Assembly: GCF_023634655.1 (NCBI RefSeq)
Contig: NZ_JAMKMS010000006.1
Coordinates: forward strand, 1 to 64,000
Length of the DNA stretch: 64,000 bases
Direction of reading: 5' to 3'
Source of the DNA: Vibrio methylphosphonaticus
GTDB taxonomy: Bacteria > Pseudomonadota > Gammaproteobacteria > Enterobacterales > Vibrionaceae
Positions 7,929 to 15,573 of this stretch are shown in pieces. Within the stretch, counting starts at the first letter, position 1, and every line of letters starts with the position of its first letter. Position numbers and translations under genes: made by a program. Below the pieces are notes generated by a model that was given only the letters and a program-made list of their open reading frames with translations, did not search any database and had not been told where the DNA came from.

Positions 7929-9020
7929 ATGACGGAACGTGAGCAACAGATTCTAGAGTTAATCAAACAAGACCCCATGATTGCCCAGCAAACACTGGCC
8001 CAGCAGTTAGGGTTAAGCCGCAGTGCGGTCGCAGGTCATATTATGAATTTGACTCGTAAAGGATATATTCATGGTAAAGGGTATGTGATTGCCCCTGAGC
8101 GATTTGTAGCCGTCATAGGCGGTGCCAATATGGATTTGTGCGGTCGCTCCAGCGCCGATCTGATCATGGGCGATTCAAACCCTGGTGCGCTTACATCGAG
8201 TGCTGGAGGTGTGGCGAGAAATATCGCCGACAACTTAAGTCGTTTAGGCAGTAAAGTTGAATTTATTGGTGCTGTTGGTGATGATCTTTGGGGTGAACAA
8301 TTAAAAGACGCGTGTCGACAAGCCGGTATGGGTATTGAGCACCTACTGACAGTAACGGGTAAAGCAACCAGTACTTACCTGTCTATCCATGATCCCGCTG
8401 GAGAGTTGCAGCTTGCACTTAATGATATGTCCCTCATTGACGTATTGACAGGCGAGCAGTTAGCCAAACGAGCCAACATTATCAACTGTGCCTCAGCGAT
8501 TGTTCTGGATGCCAACTTGAGCGAAAGTGCGTTGGACTACCTGTTTCATGCTCACGCTGATAAACCGATCTTTGTTGACCCAGTTTCTAGTGTCAAAGCC
8601 ACAAAACTTGCCCCTTATCTCCATCATATTCATACCTTAAAGCCCAATCTAACGGAAGCGGAGCTTTTAGCGGGCTATGCACTCTCTCACATAGATGATT
8701 TACCAGAGTTGGCAACGCGATTACATGATAAAGGGGTGAGTCACTTACTAATCAGCTTAGGAAGACAGGGCGCTTACTCAAGCTGCGACGGTATTGGTCA
8801 CTTTATTCCAGCGCAAGACGTTGAAGTACATAATGTGACCGGTGCAGGGGATGCCTTAATGGCCGGCGTGACACACGGATTTATTACCGGCTGGAGTTGG
8901 TCACCGAGTGTGAATTTTGCGCTAGGCGCGGCGAGATTAGCACTACAGTCCAATTCGACCATCAATACCATTATGTCAGAAAGAGCGGTAACACGCTTGA
9001 TTAAGGAAGCTACATGTTAA
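7929..9020 (+). CDS. psuK: Pseudouridine kinase with N-terminal winged-helix extension
   Basis: Phosphorylates pseudouridine to pseudouridine 5'-phosphate, the first step of its breakdown. Residues about 1-55 form a helix-turn-helix segment (LAQQLGLSRSAVAGHIMNLTRKGYI). The remainder is a PfkB-family sugar kinase with GGANMD near the start, NPGALTSSAGGVARN and the catalytic GAGD at 305-308. The HTH fusion occurs in several PfkB kinases and may let the enzyme act as its own regulator. The ATG at 7929 is preferred over the one at 7923 because CGGA is only three bases from the latter. Its 3' end overlaps psuG by 7 bases. Confidence 0.88.
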   Translation: MTEREQQILELIKQDPMIAQQTLAQQLGLSRSAVAGHIMNLTRKGYIHGKGYVIAPERFVAVIGGANMDLCGRSSADLIMGDSNPGALTSSAGGVARNIADNLSRLGSKVEFIGAVGDDLWGEQLKDACRQAGMGIEHLLTVTGKATSTYLSIHDPAGELQLALNDMSLIDVLTGEQLAKRANIINCASAIVLDANLSESALDYLFHAHADKPIFVDPVSSVKATKLAPYLHHIHTLKPNLTEAELLAGYALSHIDDLPELATRLHDKGVSHLLISLGRQGAYSSCDGIGHFIPAQDVEVHNVTGAGDALMAGVTHGFITGWSWSPSVNFALGAARLALQSNSTINTIMSERAVTRLIKEATC

Positions 9021-9931
9021 ACACATATTTAGATATATTACCGGAAGTTGCCGACGCATTAGCGAATAATCGACCTGTCGTCGCGCTGGAATCCACTATT
9101 ATTTCACACGGTATGCCTTACCCTCGCAACGTAGAAACCGCGTTACTTGTGGAGCAAACTATACGAGATTCAGGCGCGACACCAGCAACCATCGCCATTA
9201 TAGAAGGGCGACTGAAAGTAGGATTAAGTGAAGCGGAAATTACCCACCTTGGTCAAGCGGGTACGGCGGTAACTAAGGTGAGTCGCCGTGATATTCCGTT
9301 TATGGTCGCGGGTAAGAAAGACGGTGCAACAACCGTCGCTGCTACTATGATTCTCGCCGAAATGGCAGGCATTAAGGTGTTTGCGACGGGCGGTATTGGT
9401 GGGGTACATCGCGGCGCTCAAGAAACGTTTGATATTTCTGCCGATCTTCAAGAGCTTGCCCATACCGATGTTGCTGTGGTTTGCGCGGGTGCAAAATCAA
9501 TTTTAGATCTGGCACTAACTCGTGAATATCTTGAAACACAGGGCGTTCCGGTGATTGGGTTTCAGACCAGCAGTTTGCCTGCTTTTTATACTCGCGAAAG
9601 TGAGCACGGTGTGGACTATCGTCTTGATAGTGCACAGCAAATTGCAATCGCCTTGAAGGCAAAGTGGGCGATGGGGTTAACGGGTGGGGTGGTGGTAGCC
9701 AATCCAATACCACAAGAGTTTGCAATGCCTGTTGAACGAATTAATGCAGTCATTGAACAGGCGTTAGCTGAAGCAGATGAGCAAGGGATAGGTGGTAAAG
9801 AGTCAACGCCATTTTTATTGGCTCGTGTTTGTGAACTGACTGGCGGAAACAGTTTGGATTCTAATATTCAATTGGTCCTTAATAATGCCAGGTTAGGCGC
9901 TGAGATTGCTAAGCAATACTGCCAAAGCTAG
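9014..9931 (+). CDS. psuG: Pseudouridine-5'-phosphate glycosidase
   Basis: Cleaves the carbon-carbon glycosidic bond of pseudouridine 5'-phosphate to uracil and ribose 5-phosphate. The 305-residue length fits the family. Visible landmarks are ALESTIISHGMPYPRN with the catalytic glutamate, TVAATMILAEMAGIKVFATGGIGGVHRGA, and AGAKSILDLALTREYLET containing the Schiff-base lysine. Overlap with psuK indicates translational coupling. No nucleoside transporter gene is adjacent, unlike arrangements with a dedicated permease. Confidence 0.93.
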   Translation: MLNTYLDILPEVADALANNRPVVALESTIISHGMPYPRNVETALLVEQTIRDSGATPATIAIIEGRLKVGLSEAEITHLGQAGTAVTKVSRRDIPFMVAGKKDGATTVAATMILAEMAGIKVFATGGIGGVHRGAQETFDISADLQELAHTDVAVVCAGAKSILDLALTREYLETQGVPVIGFQTSSLPAFYTRESEHGVDYRLDSAQQIAIALKAKWAMGLTGGVVVANPIPQEFAMPVERINAVIEQALAEADEQGIGGKESTPFLLARVCELTGGNSLDSNIQLVLNNARLGAEIAKQYCQS

Positions 9932-10041
9932 CACATGACACGCAGGCAATTCGGAATCAGGTGCTTAGCAAAATGCTGACAGGAGTTGCGGTAGCAATCA
10001 TCAAATAGTTAAGGCAAAATGCTAGCAATTTCGTTAGTTAA

Positions 10042-10701
10042 ATGAGTCTTATGATGTTTAAAGCCGCAATCTTCGATATGGATGGGTTGTTACTCGATAC
10101 TGAAAATGTCTGTAAAAAGGTGTTTAGTGACGCTTGTCAAACGCTCGGCGTCCCATTTTTTGAAGAGCTGTATCTTTCGATAATAGGCTGTAATTCAAAA
10201 ACGATTCGTACTCGCCTGACTGAGGGCTACAAAGATGTGATTGATTATGAATTGATCCATCAAGAGTGGCGTAAAAATTACGATGCCGTGGTACTTCATG
10301 AAGCGATTCCTGTTAAAAAGGGTGTCATCGCACTACTTGATTGGTTAACGTCAAAAAACATTCCGCTGGCCGTGGCAACGTCCACGCAGCGTGATGTCGC
10401 TGAGGTGAAACTTAAGCTTGCGGGATTAGATCATTATTTTAGTCATATCACTACTGGTTGCGAAGTGACACATGGCAAGCCCCATCCGGAAATTTACCTA
10501 CTTGCAGCGCAGCGACTAGGTGTGGCGCCTGAGACTTGCTTAGCGTTTGAGGATTCCAATAATGGTGTAAAATCGGCGATGGCGGCTACGATGAAAACCT
10601 ACCAAATTCTCGATTTAGTAGAGCCTTGTGATGACGTTCGTGCATTGAATCCACACACGCATGACTCATTACTCTCTGTCTACCTTGAGTTATCACAGTG
10701 A
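10042..10701 (+). CDS. HAD-superfamily sugar-phosphate-type phosphatase
   Basis: A subfamily IA haloacid dehalogenase hydrolase. The nucleophile motif is FDMDGLLLDTE, motif II is VATST, the lysine is in HGKPHPEIY and motif III is FEDSNNGV, so all four motifs are intact. Relatives include phosphoglucomutase-like and 2-deoxyglucose-6-phosphate or pseudouridine-5'-phosphate phosphatases. Position 110 bases after psuG makes a role in pseudouridine metabolism possible but unproven. A clear paralogue lies at 31087-31752. The start is uncertain: MSLMMFKAA has three ATGs and none has a strong Shine-Dalgarno. Confidence 0.85.
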   Translation: MSLMMFKAAIFDMDGLLLDTENVCKKVFSDACQTLGVPFFEELYLSIIGCNSKTIRTRLTEGYKDVIDYELIHQEWRKNYDAVVLHEAIPVKKGVIALLDWLTSKNIPLAVATSTQRDVAEVKLKLAGLDHYFSHITTGCEVTHGKPHPEIYLLAAQRLGVAPETCLAFEDSNNGVKSAMAATMKTYQILDLVEPCDDVRALNPHTHDSLLSVYLELSQ

Positions 10702-10805
10702 TTCTCAACGGCACTCAAGCGGCTCTTTTAAGAGATGATGAATGCTGAATCTAGATCTCATTTGGGTATATAATTGAATTTATTGGAAAGTAGTGGAGTG
10801 ATGTT

Positions 10806-11567
10806 TTGAAGCAAACGCAGCGCCATCGCGAAATTTTAGCGATGCTGACACAAAGCGGTTTTGTTAATACTGAAGAGTTTGTTGACGAGTTTGGGGTTAG
10901 CCCACAGACCATTCGTCGTGACTTAAATGATTTAGCTAAACAGGGATTAGTCACGCGTCATCACGGCGGCGCGTCATTGCATTCAAGTACTGAAAACGAA
11001 GCCTACTCGACGAGAAAAGTGCATTATCAGGAAGAGAAAACACGCATTGCCGATGCTTTGGTGCGTCGAATTCCTAATGGTTCATCGTTATTTATTGATA
11101 TTGGTACCACGACAGAGTCAGTCGCTATTGCACTGTTGAACCATCAAGATCTTAAAGTCGTGACCAATAACATCAATGTGGCAAATATTTTACGAGTTAA
11201 AGATGATTTCACCGTCATTATTGCGGGTGGTCAGATCCGCAATAAGGATGGCGGTATTATTGGTGAAGCCGCGAAAGAGTTCATCGAACAGTTTCGCCTA
11301 GACTTTGGCATTTTGGGTATTTCTGGTATCCATGAAGACGGTAGCTTACTCGACTTTGATTTTTCGGAAGTTCGTATTGCGCAGGCGATCATGGAATGTT
11401 CCGGCCAAACATTATTAGCCGCTGATAGCACCAAGTTTAACCGTGGAGCCATGGTGAACTTAGGTCATATTTCTCAGGTTGATACGTTTTTCACTGATGA
11501 AAAGCCACCACAAGAACTCATTGATATCATGGAACAAAATGATGTTGATTGGCATGTGTGCGAATAA
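10806..11567 (+). CDS. glpR: Glycerol-3-phosphate regulon repressor (DeoR family)
   Basis: Represses glycerol and glycerol 3-phosphate genes until glycerol 3-phosphate binds. The 253-residue length matches E. coli GlpR. The N-terminal DeoR helix-turn-helix spans about 6-60 (VSPQTIRRDLNDLAKQGLVTRHHGGA), followed by the sensor fold with DIGTTTESVA and AADSTKFNRGAMV. The start is TTG at 10806, about seven bases after GGAG. It is encoded near, but separately from, the genes it should control (glpK and glpD), whose shared intergenic region carries matching operators. Confidence 0.92.
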   Translation: MKQTQRHREILAMLTQSGFVNTEEFVDEFGVSPQTIRRDLNDLAKQGLVTRHHGGASLHSSTENEAYSTRKVHYQEEKTRIADALVRRIPNGSSLFIDIGTTTESVAIALLNHQDLKVVTNNINVANILRVKDDFTVIIAGGQIRNKDGGIIGEAAKEFIEQFRLDFGILGISGIHEDGSLLDFDFSEVRIAQAIMECSGQTLLAADSTKFNRGAMVNLGHISQVDTFFTDEKPPQELIDIMEQNDVDWHVCE

Positions 11568-11594
11568 GCACAGGCTGACTATCTTTGTTTGGCT

Positions 11595-11741
11595 ACTCAC
11601 GATGTTTAGTTCGTTACCCGCTATGTTTATTTGGATACCCACTATGTTTAGTTCGTTACCAACGATGTTTATTTAATTACCAACGATGTTAATTTAAATA
11701 CTAAAAATGCCCATTCTAATGCTCACGGTGTGATGCTTTTA
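11595..11741. repeat. 21-bp tandem repeat downstream of glpR
   Basis: Units start at 11595, 11616, 11637, 11658, 11679 and 11700, with a decayed seventh at 11721. The core is AC-CNC(G/T)ATGTTTA(G/T)TT; units 1 and 3 share ATGTTTAGTTCGTT exactly and units 4 and 5 share ACCAACGATGTT. The period is a multiple of three, which keeps reading frames open through the array, but no ribosome site or conserved protein is evident. It lies in the 471-base gap between convergent glpR and glpK. Confidence 0.8.
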
Positions 11742-11850
11742 TATTTAGATACAATTGCTCACTAAATGCCGTAGTTTTGACATCTATTGAGCATGTTATC
11801 TGCTGTAGTGAGGAAGAGGGATGTGATGTAATAACCCACGTAAGGAGTTG

Positions 11851-11931
11851 ATGGTCCACTTTCAACTCGCTTACGCATCCAACTTAGACATGGTACTGAT
11901 TAGACACCGTACTGTTGTTGCCTTGCTGTGA
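11851..11931 (+). CDS. Candidate 26-residue small ORF ending in a terminator hairpin
   Basis: ATG at 11851 follows TAAGGAG and opens 26 codons, beginning MVHFQLAYASN, to a TGA at 11929-11931 inside the terminator hairpin at 11921-11943. A TTGACA hexamer is present at 11777-11782, but no well-spaced -10 is seen. The ribosome site is only three bases from the ATG, closer than usual. It could equally be a small RNA ending at this terminator, or chance. Confidence 0.25.
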   Translation: MVHFQLAYASNLDMVLIRHRTVVALL

Positions 11932-11952
11932 TATGCAGCAAGGCTTTTTTTT
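11921..11952 (+). terminator. Strong plus-strand intrinsic terminator
   Basis: CCTTGCTG (11921-11928) pairs with CAGCAAGG (11936-11943) around a 7-base loop, followed by C and eight Ts. It ends transcripts from the glpR side, or a small RNA encoded in the gap. The minus-strand side lacks a T tract, so it does not serve glpK. Confidence 0.85.
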
Positions 11953-12038
11953 AGCTACCATTATAACTCTTCTATTCAGTATAACTTTTCTATTTACTTC
12001 TAGTCGCGTTAGCTTTTATCAAGGCTAAACGTAGCAGG

Positions 12039-13529
12039 TTAGGTTTTGGTTCGCCCGATAGCGTCTTCCCAGCCGCGGTAGAGGGTGTCACGTTGCTGAC
12101 GGTCAATGGCCGGACGGAATACTCGCTCAATCTCTTTTTTATCAGCCAACTCATCTTCGCTTTGCCAAAATCCAGTGGCAAGCCCCGCTAACATGGCAGC
12201 GCCTAATGCGGTGGATTCACGCACAACGGGTCGAACGACTTTACTGCCCATAATATCGGCTTGAAACTGCATTAAGAAATCGTTGGCGACTGCGCCGCCA
12301 TCGACACGGATTTGGGTCAGTTTGATACCCGAGTCTTCTTCCATCGCAAGAAGCACATCGCGGCTTTGATAGGCAATGGATTCTAACGCCGCACGAATGA
12401 TGTGATTGCGATTCGTGCCGCGAGTGAGTCCGGTTAACGAACCGCGGGCATGTGGGTCCCAATACGGCGCGCCGAGCCCAACAAATGCGGGTACTAAGTA
12501 TACGCCATTCGTGTCATCGACTTTTTCTGCAAAATACTGCGTGTCTTGTGCATCACGGATTAAACCCAGCTCGTCGCGAAGCCACTGAATGGTTGCCCCA
12601 CCCATAAAGACGCTGCCCTCTAAGGCGTAGGTCACGCGGTCGCCAACTTGGTAGCCAATCGTAGTAAGCAGGCCGTGCTTAGAAAGCATTGGCGTGTCGC
12701 CTGTGTTCATTAATAGGAAACAACCAGTACCATAAGTGTTTTTTACCATACCTTTTTTGAAGCACTGTTGGCCAAACAGTGCTGCTTGTTGGTCGCCAGC
12801 AATACCACTGATAGGGATGTCTTCTGTTCCACCGCCAATATGGGCGTAGCCGTATATCTCGCTGCTTGATTTGACTTCAGGAAGCATCGACTTAGGGATG
12901 TTAAAAATATCAAGTAGCGTGCTATCCCATTGCAACGTATGAATATTAAATAACATTGTGCGCGACGCGTTACTGACATCAGTGACGTGGGATTTACCGT
13001 GAGTGAGTTTCCATACTAACCAGGTATCCACTGTACCAAATAACAATTCACCTTTCTCTGCTCGTTCGCGAGCCCCTTCGACGTTATCGAGTATCCAAGC
13101 AATTTTAGAGGCAGAAAAATACGCATCGATGACCAGTCCGGTACGTTGGTTAATGATACTTTCGTGACCGTCTTGCTTGAGTTGGTCACAAAAACTGGCC
13201 GTGCGACGACATTGCCAAACAATGGCATTGTAAATGGGTTGGCCGGATTCTTTGTCCCAAACAATGGTCGTTTCACGTTGGTTTGTGATTCCGATAGCGG
13301 CCACATCTTCATTTGCGATATCCGCTTGAGCAAGCACTTCGGTCAGTGATGAACGCTGCGTCGCCCATATCTCCATAGGGTCATGCTCGACCCAACCTGG
13401 TTGCGGATAGATTTGTGTGAACTCTCTTTGTGCCGAACACACGCTGTTGGCATCGCGATCAAAGATGATCGCTCGTGAGCTGGTGGTCCCTTGGTCTAAT
13501 GCAACGACGACTTTATTAGGCTTGTTCAT
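12039..13529 (-). CDS. glpK: Glycerol kinase
   Basis: Phosphorylates glycerol to glycerol 3-phosphate with ATP in the cytoplasm. The 496-residue FGGY-family protein has the N-terminal [15 protein letters not shown], the tyrosine-rich [21 protein letters not shown], and the C-terminal [18 protein letters not shown] signature. Length and motifs agree with E. coli GlpK. The glycerol facilitator gene glpF, often upstream of glpK, is absent here. The gene diverges from glpD across a 416-base control region and converges with glpR. Confidence 0.96.
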   Translation of the reverse strand: MNKPNKVVVALDQGTTSSRAIIFDRDANSVCSAQREFTQIYPQPGWVEHDPMEIWATQRSSLTEVLAQADIANEDVAAIGITNQRETTIVWDKESGQPIYNAIVWQCRRTASFCDQLKQDGHESIINQRTGLVIDAYFSASKIAWILDNVEGARERAEKGELLFGTVDTWLVWKLTHGKSHVTDVSNASRTMLFNIHTLQWDSTLLDIFNIPKSMLPEVKSSSEIYGYAHIGGGTEDIPISGIAGDQQAALFGQQCFKKGMVKNTYGTGCFLLMNTGDTPMLSKHGLLTTIGYQVGDRVTYALEGSVFMGGATIQWLRDELGLIRDAQDTQYFAEKVDDTNGVYLVPAFVGLGAPYWDPHARGSLTGLTRGTNRNHIIRAALESIAYQSRDVLLAMEEDSGIKLTQIRVDGGAVANDFLMQFQADIMGSKVVRPVVRESTALGAAMLAGLATGFWQSEDELADKKEIERVFRPAIDRQQRDTLYRGWEDAIGRTKT

Positions 13530-13680
13530 ACCGTTCTCGTTCTTAGTTTTTAGTTTTTATGAAATTAGGTTCGACTGTTTGCGACTTAATAGAAGCCAGT
13601 ATCACCCCTTATTGGGTGAATCGGTACCGAGCGTCAAAATCTATATAGGCTTAGCTGATGCCTGTCACTGTGAGAACGTA

Positions 13681-13700
13681 AATGTTCGTTATCGACCATG
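13681..13700. promoter_or_regulatory. GlpR-like operator, glpK side
   Basis: AATGTTCGTTATCGACCATG matches the remembered E. coli GlpR operator (WATGTTCGWTAWCGAACATW) at nearly every position and is itself an imperfect palindrome. It lies about 150 bases upstream of the glpK start. Confidence 0.75.
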
Positions 13701-13866
13701 TGAGCATTTGATGGAGATATTTTAATAGTTATCATTCTATTTTGCTTTTACCTATCTCGCAAAAATTGCTTGGGAATACGCAATTCTTTATGGCATTAGT
13801 ATTAACGAAATATGACAAAACACAAGCTGACCATAAAGAATGTAAATAAGCGTACAAAACGCTCGA

Positions 13867-13907
13867 TCTTTTCGATTTCGAACATTATAGTTAACTTAAC
13901 GAACATT
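13867..13907. promoter_or_regulatory. Tandem GlpR-like operators before glpD
   Basis: TCTTTTCGATTTCGAACATT (13867-13886) and a weaker second site ending CGAACATT (13888-13907) follow each other at a 21-base offset, about two helical turns, as is typical of GlpR. They overlap the likely glpD -10 element. Confidence 0.6.
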
Positions 13908-13945
13908 TTCGCGCGTTATTTGGTTTCGGGAAAAGGGTGAGAAAA

Positions 13946-15475
13946 ATGGATTCCTCAACAAAAATGTATGATTTGGTGGTGATTGGCGGCGGGATAAACG
14001 GCGTTGCTGTGGCTGCGGACGCCGCAGGTCGTGGATTGAAAGTCGCACTCTATGAAATGAATGATCTTGCCTCTGCGACGTCATCTGCCAGTAGTAAATT
14101 GATTCATGGCGGATTGCGCTATTTGGAGCACTATGAGTTTCGTTTAGTGTCAGAAGCGCTTGCTGAGAGAGAAGTGTTATTAAAAAACGCCCCTCATCTT
14201 GTTTCCCCTCTTCGTTTTCAGCTTCCTCATCGTGCGCATCTTCGCCCAGCTTGGATGATTCGAGCAGGACTGTTTTTGTATGACACGCTGGGTAAGCGTG
14301 TGTCTTTGGCCAGAAGCCACAGTGTGAAATTTGCCGGGGAAGAAAGCCCGTTAAAATCAGAAATGACGGTTGGTTTTGAATACTCAGATTGCGCGGTTGA
14401 CGATGCTCGGTTAGTGGTCACCAATGCTAAATTGGCGAGGGAGAAAGGCGCAGAGATACACACCCGCTCGAAATGCACTAAAGCACAGAGAAGTAATGAT
14501 GAGTGGCAAATTGACATTGAACATAGTTTGACAGGAGATGTGTCAAGTGTGCGCTGCAAAGCGCTAGTGAATGCAGCGGGACCTTGGGTTGACCGTTTTT
14601 TTGACCGTCAGCTTGATATGGTTTCGCCCCGCAGTATTCGCTTAGTAAAGGGCAGCCATATTGTTGTACCGCGTATGTACAGTGGTGATAAGGCGTTCAT
14701 TTTACAAAATGAAGATAATCGCATTGTATTTGTCATTCCGTATATGGATCACTACTCGTTAGTGGGAACGACAGATGTTGAATATCAAGGCAATCCAAGC
14801 GCGGTAGCGATAGACGATAATGAGATCGCCTATTTGTGCGATGTGGTTAACCAGCACTTTAAGACAACGATCAGTGCCGACGATATTATTACCACGTGGT
14901 CAGGCGTGAGACCGTTATGCGACGATGAGTCAGACGACCCTCAGGCGGTGACGCGCGACTACACGATTGAACTCGATGATCCACTCAATGATGCGCCGTT
15001 ACTGTCCATTTTCGGAGGCAAACTCACTACTTATCGAAAATTGGGGCAAGCGGCAGTCGATAAACTGGCGCCTTTTTTTCCAAAAATGGGACCTGAGTGG
15101 ACTCGAGGTACAGCGCTACCTGGCGGAAATTTTTCAAATCGCGACAGTTTAGTTGCCGAGGTGATGAACGAATACGCTTGGATGGATGAATCCTTGGTTA
15201 AGCGATGGGTGCATGCTTATGGAACGATGATTTATACCTTATTAGAAGGTAAGCAGGCGAAAGATGACTTAGGACAGGGGTTTGGCGCAGGGTTGTATCA
15301 AGTTGAAGTTGATTATTTGATCGATGCCGAATGGGCGGTGACCGCTGAGGATATTCTATGGCGCCGTGGCAAGCTAGGCTTGGCGATAGAGCATATTCAA
15401 CTTAACGCCTTAACAGACTACATGAGTTCTGTGGAGCTAAAACGTGAACGACCATCTTTAAAATCAGTGGGGTGA
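13946..15475 (+). CDS. glpD: Aerobic glycerol-3-phosphate dehydrogenase
   Basis: Oxidises glycerol 3-phosphate to dihydroxyacetone phosphate at the inner membrane, passing electrons to quinone through FAD. The 509-residue protein has the dinucleotide-binding motif GGGINGVA near the N-terminus, followed by SSASSKLIHGGLRYLEHYEFRLV, PAWMIRAGL, NAAGPWVD and the C-terminal FGGKLTTYRK, all typical of GlpD. The ATG at 13946 is preferred; a GTG three codons earlier overlaps the AAGGG ribosome site. It is monocistronic and ends at a bidirectional terminator. Confidence 0.96.
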   Translation: MDSSTKMYDLVVIGGGINGVAVAADAAGRGLKVALYEMNDLASATSSASSKLIHGGLRYLEHYEFRLVSEALAEREVLLKNAPHLVSPLRFQLPHRAHLRPAWMIRAGLFLYDTLGKRVSLARSHSVKFAGEESPLKSEMTVGFEYSDCAVDDARLVVTNAKLAREKGAEIHTRSKCTKAQRSNDEWQIDIEHSLTGDVSSVRCKALVNAAGPWVDRFFDRQLDMVSPRSIRLVKGSHIVVPRMYSGDKAFILQNEDNRIVFVIPYMDHYSLVGTTDVEYQGNPSAVAIDDNEIAYLCDVVNQHFKTTISADDIITTWSGVRPLCDDESDDPQAVTRDYTIELDDPLNDAPLLSIFGGKLTTYRKLGQAAVDKLAPFFPKMGPEWTRGTALPGGNFSNRDSLVAEVMNEYAWMDESLVKRWVHAYGTMIYTLLEGKQAKDDLGQGFGAGLYQVEVDYLIDAEWAVTAEDILWRRGKLGLAIEHIQLNALTDYMSSVELKRERPSLKSVG

Positions 15476-15524
15476 TATTACGGTTTCAGCTGACAGTCAT
15501 TTTCTACACATACAAAAAGACAAG

Positions 15525-15553
15525 AATGCCGCTACTAACATAGCGGCATTTTT
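15525..15553. terminator. Bidirectional terminator between glpD and the phosphatase gene
   Basis: AATGCCGCTA (15525-15534) pairs perfectly with TAGCGGCATT (15541-15550) and is followed by TTT. On the minus strand the same hairpin is followed by CTTGTCTTTTT. It separates two convergent genes. Confidence 0.85.
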
Positions 15554-15573
15554 ACCTAGCGACTATCGGTTGT

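Larger units (their letters stand above)
13530..13945. promoter_or_regulatory. Divergent glpK-glpD control region
   Basis: This 416-base gene-free stretch holds outward-reading promoters for glpK (minus) and glpD (plus). It contains the GlpR-like operators listed separately and a 6-bp stem hairpin (TCACCC at 13602-13607 with GGGTGA at 13614-13619) in the expected glpK leader. A possible glpD -10, TATAGT, lies at 13886-13891. CRP-like half-sites (TGTGA at 13669 and 13699) are suggestive only. Confidence 0.6.

Noticed and set aside
11479..11676. Open frame through the 21-bp repeat encoding a repeated M-F-x-x-L-P peptide
   Set aside because: Begins inside glpR in another frame; openness results from a repeat period divisible by three.
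11595..11741. CRISPR array
   Set aside because: Units are contiguous with no unique spacers and no cas genes are near.
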